From NCBI RefSeq assembly GCF_000427425.1, contig NZ_KE386493.1, forward strand, positions 8,711-72,710: 64,000 nt of DNA, written 5' to 3'. Every line of letters begins with the position of its first letter. Positions within the stretch are counted from its first letter, which is position 1. The notes under the pieces are model-generated. The model saw only the letters and a list, made by a program, of their open reading frames with translations. It did no database searches and was not told where the DNA came from. Below, one piece after another: positions 35,472 through 43,791 of this stretch. This stretch comes from Caldanaerobius polysaccharolyticus DSM 13641. GTDB lineage: Bacteria; Bacillota; Thermoanaerobacteria; Thermoanaerobacterales; Caldanaerobiaceae. A program made the position numbers and the translations under genes.

Positions 35472-36159
35472 AGATGAGGTGCACATAATAGAGCTTCTTA
35501 AGTACAACATAGAACTGGCCGGATATCAAATGATTTATGCGGATAATGGCAAAGAGGGCATAAACCTTTGCGTAGAGCAGCATCCTGACCTTGTAATACT
35601 GGACCTTATGCTACCCGATATAGACGGCTTTGATGTGTGCAAAATATTGAAAAAGGATGAGCGGACAAAGGATATACCTGTGATAATGTTGACAGCAAGA
35701 GGGGAAGAAGTGGATAAGGTATTGGGTTTAGAATTGGGAGCGGATGACTACATCACAAAGCCCTTTAGTATAAGGGAATTGATGGCCAGGATAAAAGTGG
35801 TTTTAAGGCGCTTTAGAGCCGAAGATAGAAAGGAGCAGAAGGGCGCTGATGAACCTATCGTCATAAGGGATATAACGATTTTACCTGATAAGTTTCAGGT
35901 ACTCAAAGGTGGCGTACCTGTGGAGCTTACTTTAAAGGAGTTTGAGCTTTTAAAGCTTTTAGCGGAAAACAAGGACAAGGTAATGGCGAGAAACCTTTTG
36001 CTTGATAAAGTGTGGGGTTATGAATACATGGGTGAGACAAGGACGGTGGATGTTCACATACGGCATTTGAGAAAAAAGCTGGGAGATGAAAATACCTATC
36101 CACCGTATATAGAGACCGTAAGGGGAATTGGATATAAATTGAACAGCAAAGGTGAATAA
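35446..36159 (+). CDS. phoP: OmpR-family response regulator PhoP (PhoB-like)
   Basis: 237 residues. Receiver domain with VVEDE (acid pocket), D53 as the phosphorylation site (ILDLMLPDIDGFDV) and the lysine in YITKPFS; winged-helix domain from about 130 with KEFELLKLLAENKD and TVDVHIRHLRKKLG. ATG 35446 has GAAGGAGAAAG upstream and lies inside the nrdR end. Directly followed by the kinase and by pst genes with a Pho box, so it is the phosphate regulator. Confidence 0.93.
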   Translation: MQQKILVVEDEVHIIELLKYNIELAGYQMIYADNGKEGINLCVEQHPDLVILDLMLPDIDGFDVCKILKKDERTKDIPVIMLTARGEEVDKVLGLELGADDYITKPFSIRELMARIKVVLRRFRAEDRKEQKGADEPIVIRDITILPDKFQVLKGGVPVELTLKEFELLKLLAENKDKVMARNLLLDKVWGYEYMGETRTVDVHIRHLRKKLGDENTYPPYIETVRGIGYKLNSKGE

Positions 36160-36161
36160 AA

Positions 36162-37577
36162 ATGCGCAAAAAGCTCTTTATAACTTATTCTGTATTGCTT
36201 CTCCTGGGCGTGAGTTGTACGAGCTTTTTTTTTCTCAGCGCCATATCAAAGGGCGATATAAAGCACATAATAATGTATATAACGCTATCTGTTCTCCTAG
36301 GCTCTTCTATAGCTGTTTTGCTAGGCATAAGGTTTTTAAAACACATAACTCAGCCGATTTATGAGATAACGAAAATCGCCGAGGACATCTCCAATGGCAA
36401 GTTAACACAGCCTATAAACGACGATTACGAAGACGAGATAGGCATGCTGGCCAGGGCCATTAAAAAAATGACAGAGAGGCTAAACCTCACGATCAGCGAG
36501 CTGTACGACAGAAATGCTAAATTAGAGGCGGTGTTGACTAGCATCGTCAATGGGGTTGTGGCTATAGATAATGAAGAGAAGGTATTGCTGATTAACAACG
36601 CTGCAGCGAAGATACTGGGGTTAAATGCAGATGATGTTATTGGCAGACACATATTGGAGTTGATGAGAAGCAGCAAAATGCATGACATCATAGAGGATAT
36701 ATTGAAGAATAAGAGGTATTATGAAAGCGAAATAGAATTGTTTTACCCTGAGTACAGGTATCTTAAGATTTACACCAATCCCATTAGGACACCTGTAGTA
36801 TCCGGTTATCAACTTTATGGGGAAAATGCAGAAGCAGGTCTTGTCATAGTCCTGAACGATGTAACGGAGATAAAAAAACTGGAAAAGATGAGATCTGAAT
36901 TTGCTGCAAATGTTTCCCACGAACTCAGAACCCCTTTGACATCTATAAAAGGCTTTGTAGAGACGCTGAGGGAGGGCGCTCTGGAAGACAAAAACACAGC
37001 CGATAAATTTTTAGAGATTATAGACCTGGAGACAGAGAGATTGACGAGGCTTATTAACGATATACTGACGTTATCAGAGATCGAAGGGCTAAAAGGTGAT
37101 ATTAAACTTGTGCCTGAAAAGGTAAAAGACATCGTGGAAGAGGTTATATATATGTTAAAAAATCAAGCTGAAGAGAAAAACATCACTGTAACCTATGATA
37201 TTAAGCCGCCAGAATTGGTAATGAATACTAATAGAGACAGGATGAAACAAATGCTGCTTAACCTGGTTGAAAATGGTATAAAGTATACGGGTGTCAGGGG
37301 TCACGTGGACATTAAAGTCAATGCTGAAGGCGAGAAAGTGGTATTCTCTGTAAAAGACGACGGCATAGGGATACCTAAAGAGCATATTCCGCGATTGTTT
37401 GAAAGGTTTTATCGCGTGGACAAAAGCAGGTCAAGAAAATTAGGGGGGACAGGTCTTGGGCTAGCCATCGTAAAACACATCGTAAACTCCTTTAACGGAA
37501 CTATAACTGTAAAAAGCGAGGTAAAAAAGGGTACGGAATTTATAATACAGTTGCCTCTGTCAAAGGCAGACAGTTAA
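36162..37577 (+). CDS. phoR: Phosphate sensor histidine kinase PhoR
   Basis: 471 residues. Two membrane helices (about 7-26 and 35-57) with an outside loop of only about 8 residues, so there is no room for an external sensor domain. HAMP (58-110) and PAS (about 118-235) follow, then HisKA with H253 in NVSHELRTPLTS and a HATPase domain (N box NLVENGIKYT, G1 DDGIGIP, G2 GGTGLGLAIV). The short loop suggests that signals come through the Pst transporter and PhoU. It begins 2 bases after phoP; its stop overlaps the first Pho-box repeat. Confidence 0.93.
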   Translation: MRKKLFITYSVLLLLGVSCTSFFFLSAISKGDIKHIIMYITLSVLLGSSIAVLLGIRFLKHITQPIYEITKIAEDISNGKLTQPINDDYEDEIGMLARAIKKMTERLNLTISELYDRNAKLEAVLTSIVNGVVAIDNEEKVLLINNAAAKILGLNADDVIGRHILELMRSSKMHDIIEDILKNKRYYESEIELFYPEYRYLKIYTNPIRTPVVSGYQLYGENAEAGLVIVLNDVTEIKKLEKMRSEFAANVSHELRTPLTSIKGFVETLREGALEDKNTADKFLEIIDLETERLTRLINDILTLSEIEGLKGDIKLVPEKVKDIVEEVIYMLKNQAEEKNITVTYDIKPPELVMNTNRDRMKQMLLNLVENGIKYTGVRGHVDIKVNAEGEKVVFSVKDDGIGIPKEHIPRLFERFYRVDKSRSRKLGGTGLGLAIVKHIVNSFNGTITVKSEVKKGTEFIIQLPLSKADS

Positions 37578-37612
37578 CATATATTTAACATATACTTAAC
37601 TTTGATTTAACA
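37574..37612 (+). promoter_or_regulatory. Pho box: four TTAACA repeats, 11-bp period
   Basis: TTAACA at 37574, 37585 and 37607 and TTAACT at 37596 lie exactly 11 bases apart. PhoP of Bacillus binds such direct repeats (TTAACA with 5-base spacers). The last repeat may stand near the -35 position of the pstC promoter; TTAATA at 37632 is a possible -10. Activation under phosphate starvation is expected. Confidence 0.88.
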
Positions 37613-37677
37613 TAAAGGATGTTGAATACTGTTAATATTATTTGGGATGCAATATAAAAACAAAAAGGGGTAAAGTT

Positions 37678-38568
37678 ATGAAAAGCGATAAGGTAAAAAA
37701 CGTTTTGGGAAAGTATTTTACTTTTATCTGCGCCGGTCTCATGATTATTACTACGGTCTTTATAGTTTACTTTATAGCCTCTCAAGGGCTTATGACGTTT
37801 GTAAAGGACAAAGTATCTCTTTCGGAATTTTTATTTTCTTCCAAGTGGAATCCTGGTGCGCCTAAATCTGAAGGAGGTCCTTATGTGGGAGCGTTAGCCT
37901 TTATACTTGGCTCCCTGGCGGTGTCTTTATCCTCTCTGGTATTAAGCACTCCTTTAAGCATATCTGTGGCGATTTTTATGGTGGAGATATCTCCTCATTC
38001 TATGCGCAATTTTTTGCAGTCGGTAGTGGAGCTATTTGCAGGTATACCGTCAGTGGTATATGGGTGGATAGGCTTGAGCGTCTTGGTGCCTTTTATAAGG
38101 CATAGGATTGGGGGCATGGGTTTTAGCTTGCTGGCGGGCACTATAGTGTTGGCCATTATGATCTTTCCTACCATAACCACTGTATCAGTAGATAGCCTTA
38201 GGTCTTTGCGCAGTGAGCTCAAAGAAGCCTCGTACGCCTTGGGTGCTACGAGATGGCAGACCTTGAGAAAAGTGCTATTGCCTGCTGCGCTGCCAGGTAT
38301 ACTCACAGGGGTCGTCCTAGGGCTGGCCAGGGCTTTTGGTGAAGCTTTGGCGGTGCAGATGGTCATAGGGAACGCTGTGCGCATACCGACTTCTTACCTT
38401 GAACCCATACACACCATGACGAGCATCTTGACGATGGACATGGGTAATACCGTTGCTGGATCCTTGTGGAATAACGCTTTGTGGTCTATCGCGCTGCTGT
38501 TGCTCATGTTTTCTTTTACGTTTATCCTCATAATAAGGGTTATAGGGAAAAGGAGGCAATATAGATGA
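37678..38568 (+). CDS. pstC: Phosphate ABC transporter permease PstC
   Basis: 296 residues, six membrane helices. The conserved loop SLRSELKEASYALGATRWQTLRKVLLPAALPG (the EAA motif) contacts the ATPase. Loop residues after segment 1 (WNPGAPKSEGGPYVGALAFILGSL) are typical of PstC. ATG 37678 has AAAGGGG upstream and is preferred to the open-frame start at 37642. In most relatives pstS precedes pstC; here only the Pho box does. The stop overlaps pstA by 4 bases. Confidence 0.95.
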   Translation: MKSDKVKNVLGKYFTFICAGLMIITTVFIVYFIASQGLMTFVKDKVSLSEFLFSSKWNPGAPKSEGGPYVGALAFILGSLAVSLSSLVLSTPLSISVAIFMVEISPHSMRNFLQSVVELFAGIPSVVYGWIGLSVLVPFIRHRIGGMGFSLLAGTIVLAIMIFPTITTVSVDSLRSLRSELKEASYALGATRWQTLRKVLLPAALPGILTGVVLGLARAFGEALAVQMVIGNAVRIPTSYLEPIHTMTSILTMDMGNTVAGSLWNNALWSIALLLLMFSFTFILIIRVIGKRRQYR

Positions 38569-39449
38569 ATGCCAAAATCGGCGATAAGGTGGCCACGGTC
38601 TTCTTCAGTGCGGTGGCGGCCTTTGTGATTTTGCTGTTATTTGCTATAATAGGTTATATACTGTTCAACGGCCTGGAGGTCGTCAATTGGCATTTTATAT
38701 CCACTCCACCGACATTTATGAAAGCAGGGGGAGGTATTGCGCCACAGCTTTTTAATTCTATACTCCTTTTGGTAGTTTCCATGATTATAACCGTACCTAT
38801 AGGGTTGGGAGCAGGCATCTACCTGTCGGAATTTGCTAAACCTGGTCCTTTAACCGATACCATAAGGGTGAGTATAGAGTCTCTGGCCTCATTGCCTTCT
38901 ATAGTAGTAGGGCTTTTTGGCTTGATAGTGTTTGTGAAGGCGATGGGATGGGGATTTTCCATAGTAGCGGGAGCTATGGCTCTGGCGGTGTTAAATCTTC
39001 CTGTAATGACCAGGGTTTCGGAAGATGCTATAAGAAGTGTTAGCAACGAACTAAGAGAAGCCAGTTTTGCGCTGGGTGCCACCGAGTGGCAGACCATTAC
39101 GAGAGTGCTTATAAAAGCAGCTCTTCCCTCACTCATCACAGGTATAATACTCACGGCAGCAAGGGTTTTTGGAGAAGCAGCAGCATTGCTTTACACTGCA
39201 GGTATGAGCACACCTATACTCGATTTCCAAAATTGGAATCCTGCTGCAGTTAACTCGCCTTTGAGGCTTTTTAGGCCTGGAGAGACGTTAGCTGTTTATA
39301 TATGGAAAGTTAATTCAGAGGGGTTAGTTCCTGATGCTGCGCGGATCGCCAATGGCGCTTCAGCTGTTTTAGTCATTTGCGTTTTGCTCTTTAATCTGAT
39401 ATCTAGATGGCTGGGAAAAATCATATACAGAAAAATAACTGGTGATTAA
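38565..39449 (+). CDS. pstA: Phosphate ABC transporter permease PstA
   Basis: 294 residues with six membrane helices. The EAA loop is VSNELREASFALGATEWQTITRVLIKAALPSLITG; IVVGLFGLIVF and AGMSTPILDFQ are PstA-type. It forms the channel with PstC. ATGA overlap with pstC; a 50-base gap with an extended -10 motif separates it from pstB. Confidence 0.95.
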   Translation: MNAKIGDKVATVFFSAVAAFVILLLFAIIGYILFNGLEVVNWHFISTPPTFMKAGGGIAPQLFNSILLLVVSMIITVPIGLGAGIYLSEFAKPGPLTDTIRVSIESLASLPSIVVGLFGLIVFVKAMGWGFSIVAGAMALAVLNLPVMTRVSEDAIRSVSNELREASFALGATEWQTITRVLIKAALPSLITGIILTAARVFGEAAALLYTAGMSTPILDFQNWNPAAVNSPLRLFRPGETLAVYIWKVNSEGLVPDAARIANGASAVLVICVLLFNLISRWLGKIIYRKITGD

Positions 39450-39461
39450 TTTGTAAATTTA

Positions 39462-39470
39462 TGTTATAAT
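39462..39470 (+). promoter_or_regulatory. Extended -10 motif before pstB
   Basis: TGTTATAAT at 39462-39470 is a perfect extended -10 box; no clear -35 is present. It could give separate expression of pstB-phoU. Confidence 0.4.
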
Positions 39471-39499
39471 GTATATATGTACTGAAAGGAGAAAACGGG

Positions 39500-40249
39500 T
39501 TGAATAAGGTACATGTAGAAAATCTAAATCTCTATTATGGAGATTTTCATGCTTTAAAAAACGTAAATATTGAAGTTAAGGCAAACACGGTTATGGCGCT
39601 TATAGGGCCTTCGGGATGCGGTAAGTCTACTTTTCTCCGGGTAATAAACAGGATGAACGACCTTATTCCAGGAGTGAAGATAACAGGTACCGTAAAATTA
39701 GATGGCGTAGATATATACAACGACTTTGATGTCTTGGAACTGAGAAAGCGCGTGGGTATGGTGTTCCAAAAACCTAATCCCTTTCCCATGTCGGTTTACG
39801 ATAATGTGGCGTACGGTCCACGAATTCACGGAATAAAAAACAAGAAGAAATTAGACGAAATCGTTGAAAGAAGCCTAAAGGCAGCTGCATTATGGGATGA
39901 GGTTAAGGATAGGTTAGGCAGGTCTGCTATGGGGTTATCGGGGGGACAGCAACAGAGATTGTGCATTGCCCGCACGCTGGCTATTGAGCCGGATGTCATT
40001 TTGATGGATGAGCCTACGTCTGCATTGGATCCTATATCCACAGCGAAAATTGAGGACTTAATAGATATTTTAAAGAAAAAGTATACTATTATCATCGTGA
40101 CCCATAATATGCAACAGGCAGGCAGGATTTCTGATTTTACATCTTTCTTTTTAAACGGAGAAGTAGTAGAAAGCGGTCCGACTGATGAGGTGTTCTACAG
40201 GCCCAAAGACAAGCGTACCGAGGACTATATAACAGGTCGATTTGGATGA
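39500..40249 (+). CDS. pstB: Phosphate ABC transporter ATPase PstB
   Basis: 249 residues. Walker [10 protein letters not shown] (35-43), signature [13 protein letters not shown], Walker [14 protein letters not shown] and switch His in VTHNMQQA. The PstB-specific [18 protein letters not shown] is present. Powers phosphate import. TTG start with GAAAGGAG upstream. Confidence 0.97.
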   Translation: MNKVHVENLNLYYGDFHALKNVNIEVKANTVMALIGPSGCGKSTFLRVINRMNDLIPGVKITGTVKLDGVDIYNDFDVLELRKRVGMVFQKPNPFPMSVYDNVAYGPRIHGIKNKKKLDEIVERSLKAAALWDEVKDRLGRSAMGLSGGQQQRLCIARTLAIEPDVILMDEPTSALDPISTAKIEDLIDILKKKYTIIIVTHNMQQAGRISDFTSFFLNGEVVESGPTDEVFYRPKDKRTEDYITGRFG

Positions 40250-40276
40250 TGGCGATGGATCAAGGAGGGAAGGGCT

Positions 40277-40936
40277 TTGGCGGCGAGAACTCATTTTGAT
40301 CAAGAATTGGAAAAAGTGCACTTACACATACTCAAAATGGGAAGTATGGTAGAAGAATCGATAGATAAAGCCATTGAAGCGTTAATAAAGCAGGACGGAC
40401 AGATGGCTGATGCCGTTATAAACGGCGATGACAAGATAGACGACATGGAGGTTTTCATCGAAAACGAATGCGTCAGGTTGATTGCCACTCAACAACCTAT
40501 GGCAAGGGATTTGAGAACTATCTTTACAGCGATAAAACTCATAACAGACCTGGAGCGCATAGCAGATCACGCGGTGGATATAGCCAAGAATACCAAAAGG
40601 CTTGTCAACGAAGTGTATATCAAGCCTTTGATAGATATACCCAGGATAGCCGATATAGTGAAGCGTATGTTAAGGGATGCGCTTACGTCTTACATCAATA
40701 CTGATGTGGATCTGGCTGTGCGCACGTGTAAACTAGACGATGAAGTGGATGGCTTACATTCCCAGATTTACAGGGAACTAATAACCCTTATGCTGGAAGA
40801 TCCCAAAAATATAAAGCAAGCTACCAGTTTTTTGTTTATAAGTAGTTACCTGGAGCGCGTTGCGGATCACGCTACAAATATATGCGAATGGGTTATATTT
40901 GTGGAAACAGGTGAGCATAAAGATTTAAACGATTGA
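40277..40936 (+). CDS. phoU: Phosphate signalling protein PhoU
   Basis: 219 residues, all helical, two PhoU repeats of three helices. Metal-binding motifs E/DxxxD appear in each repeat (RIADHAVDIAKN and RVADHATNICEW). It bridges the Pst transporter and PhoR to shut off the response when phosphate is ample. TTG 40277 has GGAGGGAAGG upstream, 27 bases after pstB. A terminator follows. Confidence 0.95.
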   Translation: MAARTHFDQELEKVHLHILKMGSMVEESIDKAIEALIKQDGQMADAVINGDDKIDDMEVFIENECVRLIATQQPMARDLRTIFTAIKLITDLERIADHAVDIAKNTKRLVNEVYIKPLIDIPRIADIVKRMLRDALTSYINTDVDLAVRTCKLDDEVDGLHSQIYRELITLMLEDPKNIKQATSFLFISSYLERVADHATNICEWVIFVETGEHKDLND

Positions 40937-40944
40937 TTTTCACT

Positions 40945-40981
40945 GCAAAAAGAGCCCGCTATTACGGCAGGCTCTTTTTGC
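40945..40981 (+). terminator. Terminator of the phosphate operon
   Basis: GCAAAAAGAGCC (40945-40956) pairs with GGCTCTTTTTGC (40970-40981), a perfect 12-bp stem with the T-run inside the 3' arm. Confidence 0.85.
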
Positions 40982-41041
40982 ATATAATGAACTTTCCCAG
41001 GGCAACATATTCGTAGAAAAGAAAATGCGAGGTGTGTGCTA

Positions 41042-41776
41042 ATGCCGCTGGGATACGTTCTGCTTATGATTGTAGGGGTTCTGGTGGTTTTCGGATTTGC
41101 CCATAGGGTTTTGGATCGCATGGGTTTATCCGACAAGATAGCTTTGGTAGTTATAATCGCTATGATTATAGGTTCGTTTATGCCAGATATATCTTTAGGT
41201 AGGTTGATAGCTTTAAATGTAGGAGGCGCCCTGATACCTTTAGCCTTATGTGTGTATTTGATCGTAAAGTGCGATACATCTGCTGAAAAGGTACGGGCTA
41301 TAACGTCAGCGCTGTTGACAGGCATAGCGATTTTTGCCGTTGCAAAAATTATACCCAATGAGCCTGAAGCTATGATAATCGAGCCCATGTTGGTCTACGG
41401 CGTAACTGGGGGTATAATAGCGTATCTTTCAGGCCGATCCCGAAGATCTTCGTTTATCGGCGGCGTAATGGGTATAATCATAAATGACATTATTCAGATG
41501 GCAGTAAATGCGGCGCGAGGCGTGTCACAGCCTGTAGTGTTGGGAGGCGCTGGCTTTTTAGACGCGATAGTCTTATCAGGTATAATCGCCGTTATCCTTG
41601 CTGAATTTGTAGGAGAAATCAGGGAAAGACTGCAAGGAGGTACTGAAAAAAAAGAGTTGCATTATGAAAACGGTGCCTTTACCAGCAGCATAGGACTTAA
41701 AGATGAAAACAAAGCGACCATTCAGGGAAGAGGTGAGGGCGATGAACAAGAGCCAATGGCTAACAGCGATAAATAA
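41042..41776 (+). CDS. DUF1614 membrane protein
   Basis: 244 residues. Six or seven hydrophobic segments occupy residues 1-195; the tail (about 200-244) is polar and charged. Features such as YGVTGGIIAYLSGRSRRSSFIGGVMGIIINDI fit the DUF1614 family, whose members sit before spoIIP-like genes in clostridia. No activity is known; a sporulation role is inferred from the neighbour. ATG 41042 is chosen over GTG 41036 because GAGGTG lies 7 bases upstream. It overlaps the next gene by 35 bases. Confidence 0.8.
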   Translation: MPLGYVLLMIVGVLVVFGFAHRVLDRMGLSDKIALVVIIAMIIGSFMPDISLGRLIALNVGGALIPLALCVYLIVKCDTSAEKVRAITSALLTGIAIFAVAKIIPNEPEAMIIEPMLVYGVTGGIIAYLSGRSRRSSFIGGVMGIIINDIIQMAVNAARGVSQPVVLGGAGFLDAIVLSGIIAVILAEFVGEIRERLQGGTEKKELHYENGAFTSSIGLKDENKATIQGRGEGDEQEPMANSDK

Positions 41777-42884
41777 GGCTTTTGCTTTTTTACTAATTGT
41801 TACATGCTTTATACCTTATGGAAAAGCTTTTGCAGATAACATGGAAAAAGAAGGCTATTACACCGTGTACGAAGAAGGCACCGACAAAGTTGTATTCAGG
41901 ATATCATGGGATCTTACAAAAGGGGATAATTATTTAAGCAGCGATAATAGTTACTATGAGATAACGAGGGTCGATAAAAAGTCCAAAAAAGCGTTTGCAA
42001 AATTTATCAAAAAGGTGGATTTACCTCAAATAGAAGAAAAGTTATCCCAGGTCAATGTGGCTAATGTGCCTAGGGTGGTAGGGATATACTCAACTCACAG
42101 CGACGAATCATATATACCATCAGACGGTGCAGCTAGTATTTACGGCCACGGTGGGATTTACGATGTGGATGCGGCGTTGGCTTCTTCGCTGAGAAAGAAA
42201 GGTATAAAGGTTATATTCGATAGGACACTGCACCTTCCCCACGATGCCTATGCTTATGCCAGGTCTAGAAGGACGGCACTGAGGCTATTAAAAGAAGGGG
42301 CAGGGGCTATTTTAGATATACACAGGGACGCTGCTCCCAAAGAGGATTATATAAGGACAATAAACGGCACGCCTGCCACTGGCGTAAGACTTGTAGTGGG
42401 AAAGGCCAGTACCAATATGGCCGCCAACCAGCAGCTGGCCTATAAAATGAAAGCGATAGCTGATAAAAAAAGTCCTGGCCTAGTAAAAGACATTTTCTTT
42501 GGATCAGGAGATTACAACCAGGGCCTTACACCTCGATCTATATTGATAGAATTTGGCACAGATACCCATACAAAGGAGAGGGCCATTAAGGCTGCAGATA
42601 TGTACGCTGATGTAATATCCGCTGTTTTTTTTGGAGATACTTCTAAAAAACCCACAGCTTTAGGGGGGATAACCAGAACCACTCCATCTGAGAGGCGGGC
42701 AGCAGGTACCGGTATATTTGCAGCAGTTATCGTAGCGGTTGTGGCCGTGGTAGGATTTGTGTTAATAAGTATGGGTTATGGAAAAGAGTTGGGCTCTAAA
42801 TTGTCCAAATTTGTAAGAGAGGAATTTTCCAGCTATATGGGAAAAATTAAAAAAAGAGAAGGCAAGAGGAAGAACGACCATTGA
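41742..42884 (+). CDS. Stage II sporulation protein P-like cell-wall hydrolase
   Basis: 380 residues. A signal peptide/anchor (about 8-32) is followed by the SpoIIP domain: VGIYSTHSDESYIPSDG (about 108-124), with His and Glu ligands, then DIHRD and ILIEFGTDTH. SpoIIP is an amidase and endopeptidase that thins septal peptidoglycan during engulfment. Unusually, a second hydrophobic segment is near the C-terminus (about 321-345) with a basic tail (KIKKREGKRKNDH), so it may be held at both ends. ATG 41742 has GAGGTGAGGG upstream and lies inside the DUF1614 gene; the pair is translationally coupled. Confidence 0.88.
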   Translation: MNKSQWLTAINKAFAFLLIVTCFIPYGKAFADNMEKEGYYTVYEEGTDKVVFRISWDLTKGDNYLSSDNSYYEITRVDKKSKKAFAKFIKKVDLPQIEEKLSQVNVANVPRVVGIYSTHSDESYIPSDGAASIYGHGGIYDVDAALASSLRKKGIKVIFDRTLHLPHDAYAYARSRRTALRLLKEGAGAILDIHRDAAPKEDYIRTINGTPATGVRLVVGKASTNMAANQQLAYKMKAIADKKSPGLVKDIFFGSGDYNQGLTPRSILIEFGTDTHTKERAIKAADMYADVISAVFFGDTSKKPTALGGITRTTPSERRAAGTGIFAAVIVAVVAVVGFVLISMGYGKELGSKLSKFVREEFSSYMGKIKKREGKRKNDH

Positions 42885-43300
42885 AGATCGTGTATACAAG
42901 TTATTGGGGTACCTATTCAGCGCTGTTAAAAGCTATGATTCGAGTTTGCGCATGGACGTCTCTACCGCCATATGAAGACAAGCGAATTCCCATATCTCTC
43001 TTTTGCAAAGCGAGTTATGGGGATTTGCTGTATATAGGTGTTGATGAAAAATTAAATGAAGTCTATATACTAGGCCATAGGGGGTTGTCAGATGTTATCG
43101 AGAACGCGCTGTGGGGATTGCAAAAAATTTTTGACTTACGCGACGATGATGTAATATTTATAGATACCCAGGGCTATGAAGACCCGTGGGATAGCTTATT
43201 TATAAGGCTTATAAACCATGGTATATGCAGTGATATGTTAAAGCGCGCATTGTATAAAAAATTCCAAATAAAGTTAGAAAGAGGTGAAATACCCTGGTAA
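42881..43300 (+). CDS. DUF3189 family protein, copy 1
   Basis: 139 residues. The start KIVYTSYWGTYSALLKAMIR and middle LLYIGVDEKLNEVYILGHRG match the second copy next door; both belong to DUF3189, short proteins of unknown function found near spoIIP-like and spoIVA genes in spore formers. The aromatic YW at residues 8-9 stands where copy 2 has YGG. It has no membrane segment. TTG start overlaps the SpoIIP-like stop (TTGA). Confidence 0.8.
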   Translation: MKIVYTSYWGTYSALLKAMIRVCAWTSLPPYEDKRIPISLFCKASYGDLLYIGVDEKLNEVYILGHRGLSDVIENALWGLQKIFDLRDDDVIFIDTQGYEDPWDSLFIRLINHGICSDMLKRALYKKFQIKLERGEIPW

Positions 43301-43752
43301 TAATCTACACTTGTTACGGAGGCGCCCATAGCTCTGTGGTAGCTGCTGCTATTCACGTGGGAATGCTTCCTTCAGACAGGATTCCATCTTACATCGAAAT
43401 TGCGTCAGTTCCTTATTACGACCGCACTGATTCAAAATTCATAGGTATTCCGCTTTTTATGGGTATGGACTTACAGGAAAATCGGGTGTATGCCATGGGC
43501 ATGAAAAACGGTGAAGCAATGATAGAGCGTATTATGTACCAATATCTCAGCAGCTACGGCATAGCAAAAAGCGAATTGATATTTGCAGACGCCTTTAGCA
43601 CTCTCAGCGTCATCACCAAGCTTGGAGGCTTTATATCTCGTAGATTGCAGCTTGTGAGCCTGGGGAGACCCCTGACAATATGGGGGATAATGAAAAATTA
43701 TGGCAAACTTGTTAAATTGGTCGATGATACAAAAAATAAAGTCTTGACTTAA
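43294..43752 (+). CDS. DUF3189 family protein, copy 2, apparent CTG start
   Basis: 152 residues if it starts at CTG 43294. From there the frame reads LVIIYTCYGGAHSSVVAAAIH, which aligns with the first residues of copy 1 (KIVYTSYWGTYSALLKAMIR), so these residues are surely coded. No ATG, GTG or TTG exists in frame before GTG 43336, and that start would remove the conserved first strand. GAGGTG (43281-43286) lies 7 bases before the CTG. The start overlaps the stop of copy 1 (CTGGTAA), so coupling is likely. Function unknown, presumably linked to sporulation. Confidence 0.78.
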   Translation: MVIIYTCYGGAHSSVVAAAIHVGMLPSDRIPSYIEIASVPYYDRTDSKFIGIPLFMGMDLQENRVYAMGMKNGEAMIERIMYQYLSSYGIAKSELIFADAFSTLSVITKLGGFISRRLQLVSLGRPLTIWGIMKNYGKLVKLVDDTKNKVLT

Positions 43753-43791
43753 TCGAATTAATACCTGATAATAATTGATAGGTGAGGTATA

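Noticed and set aside
40982-41041. Sigma-E-like boxes (TGCATATA and CATATTCG) before the DUF1614 gene
   Set aside because: Spacer of 19 bases and poor -10; not convincing.
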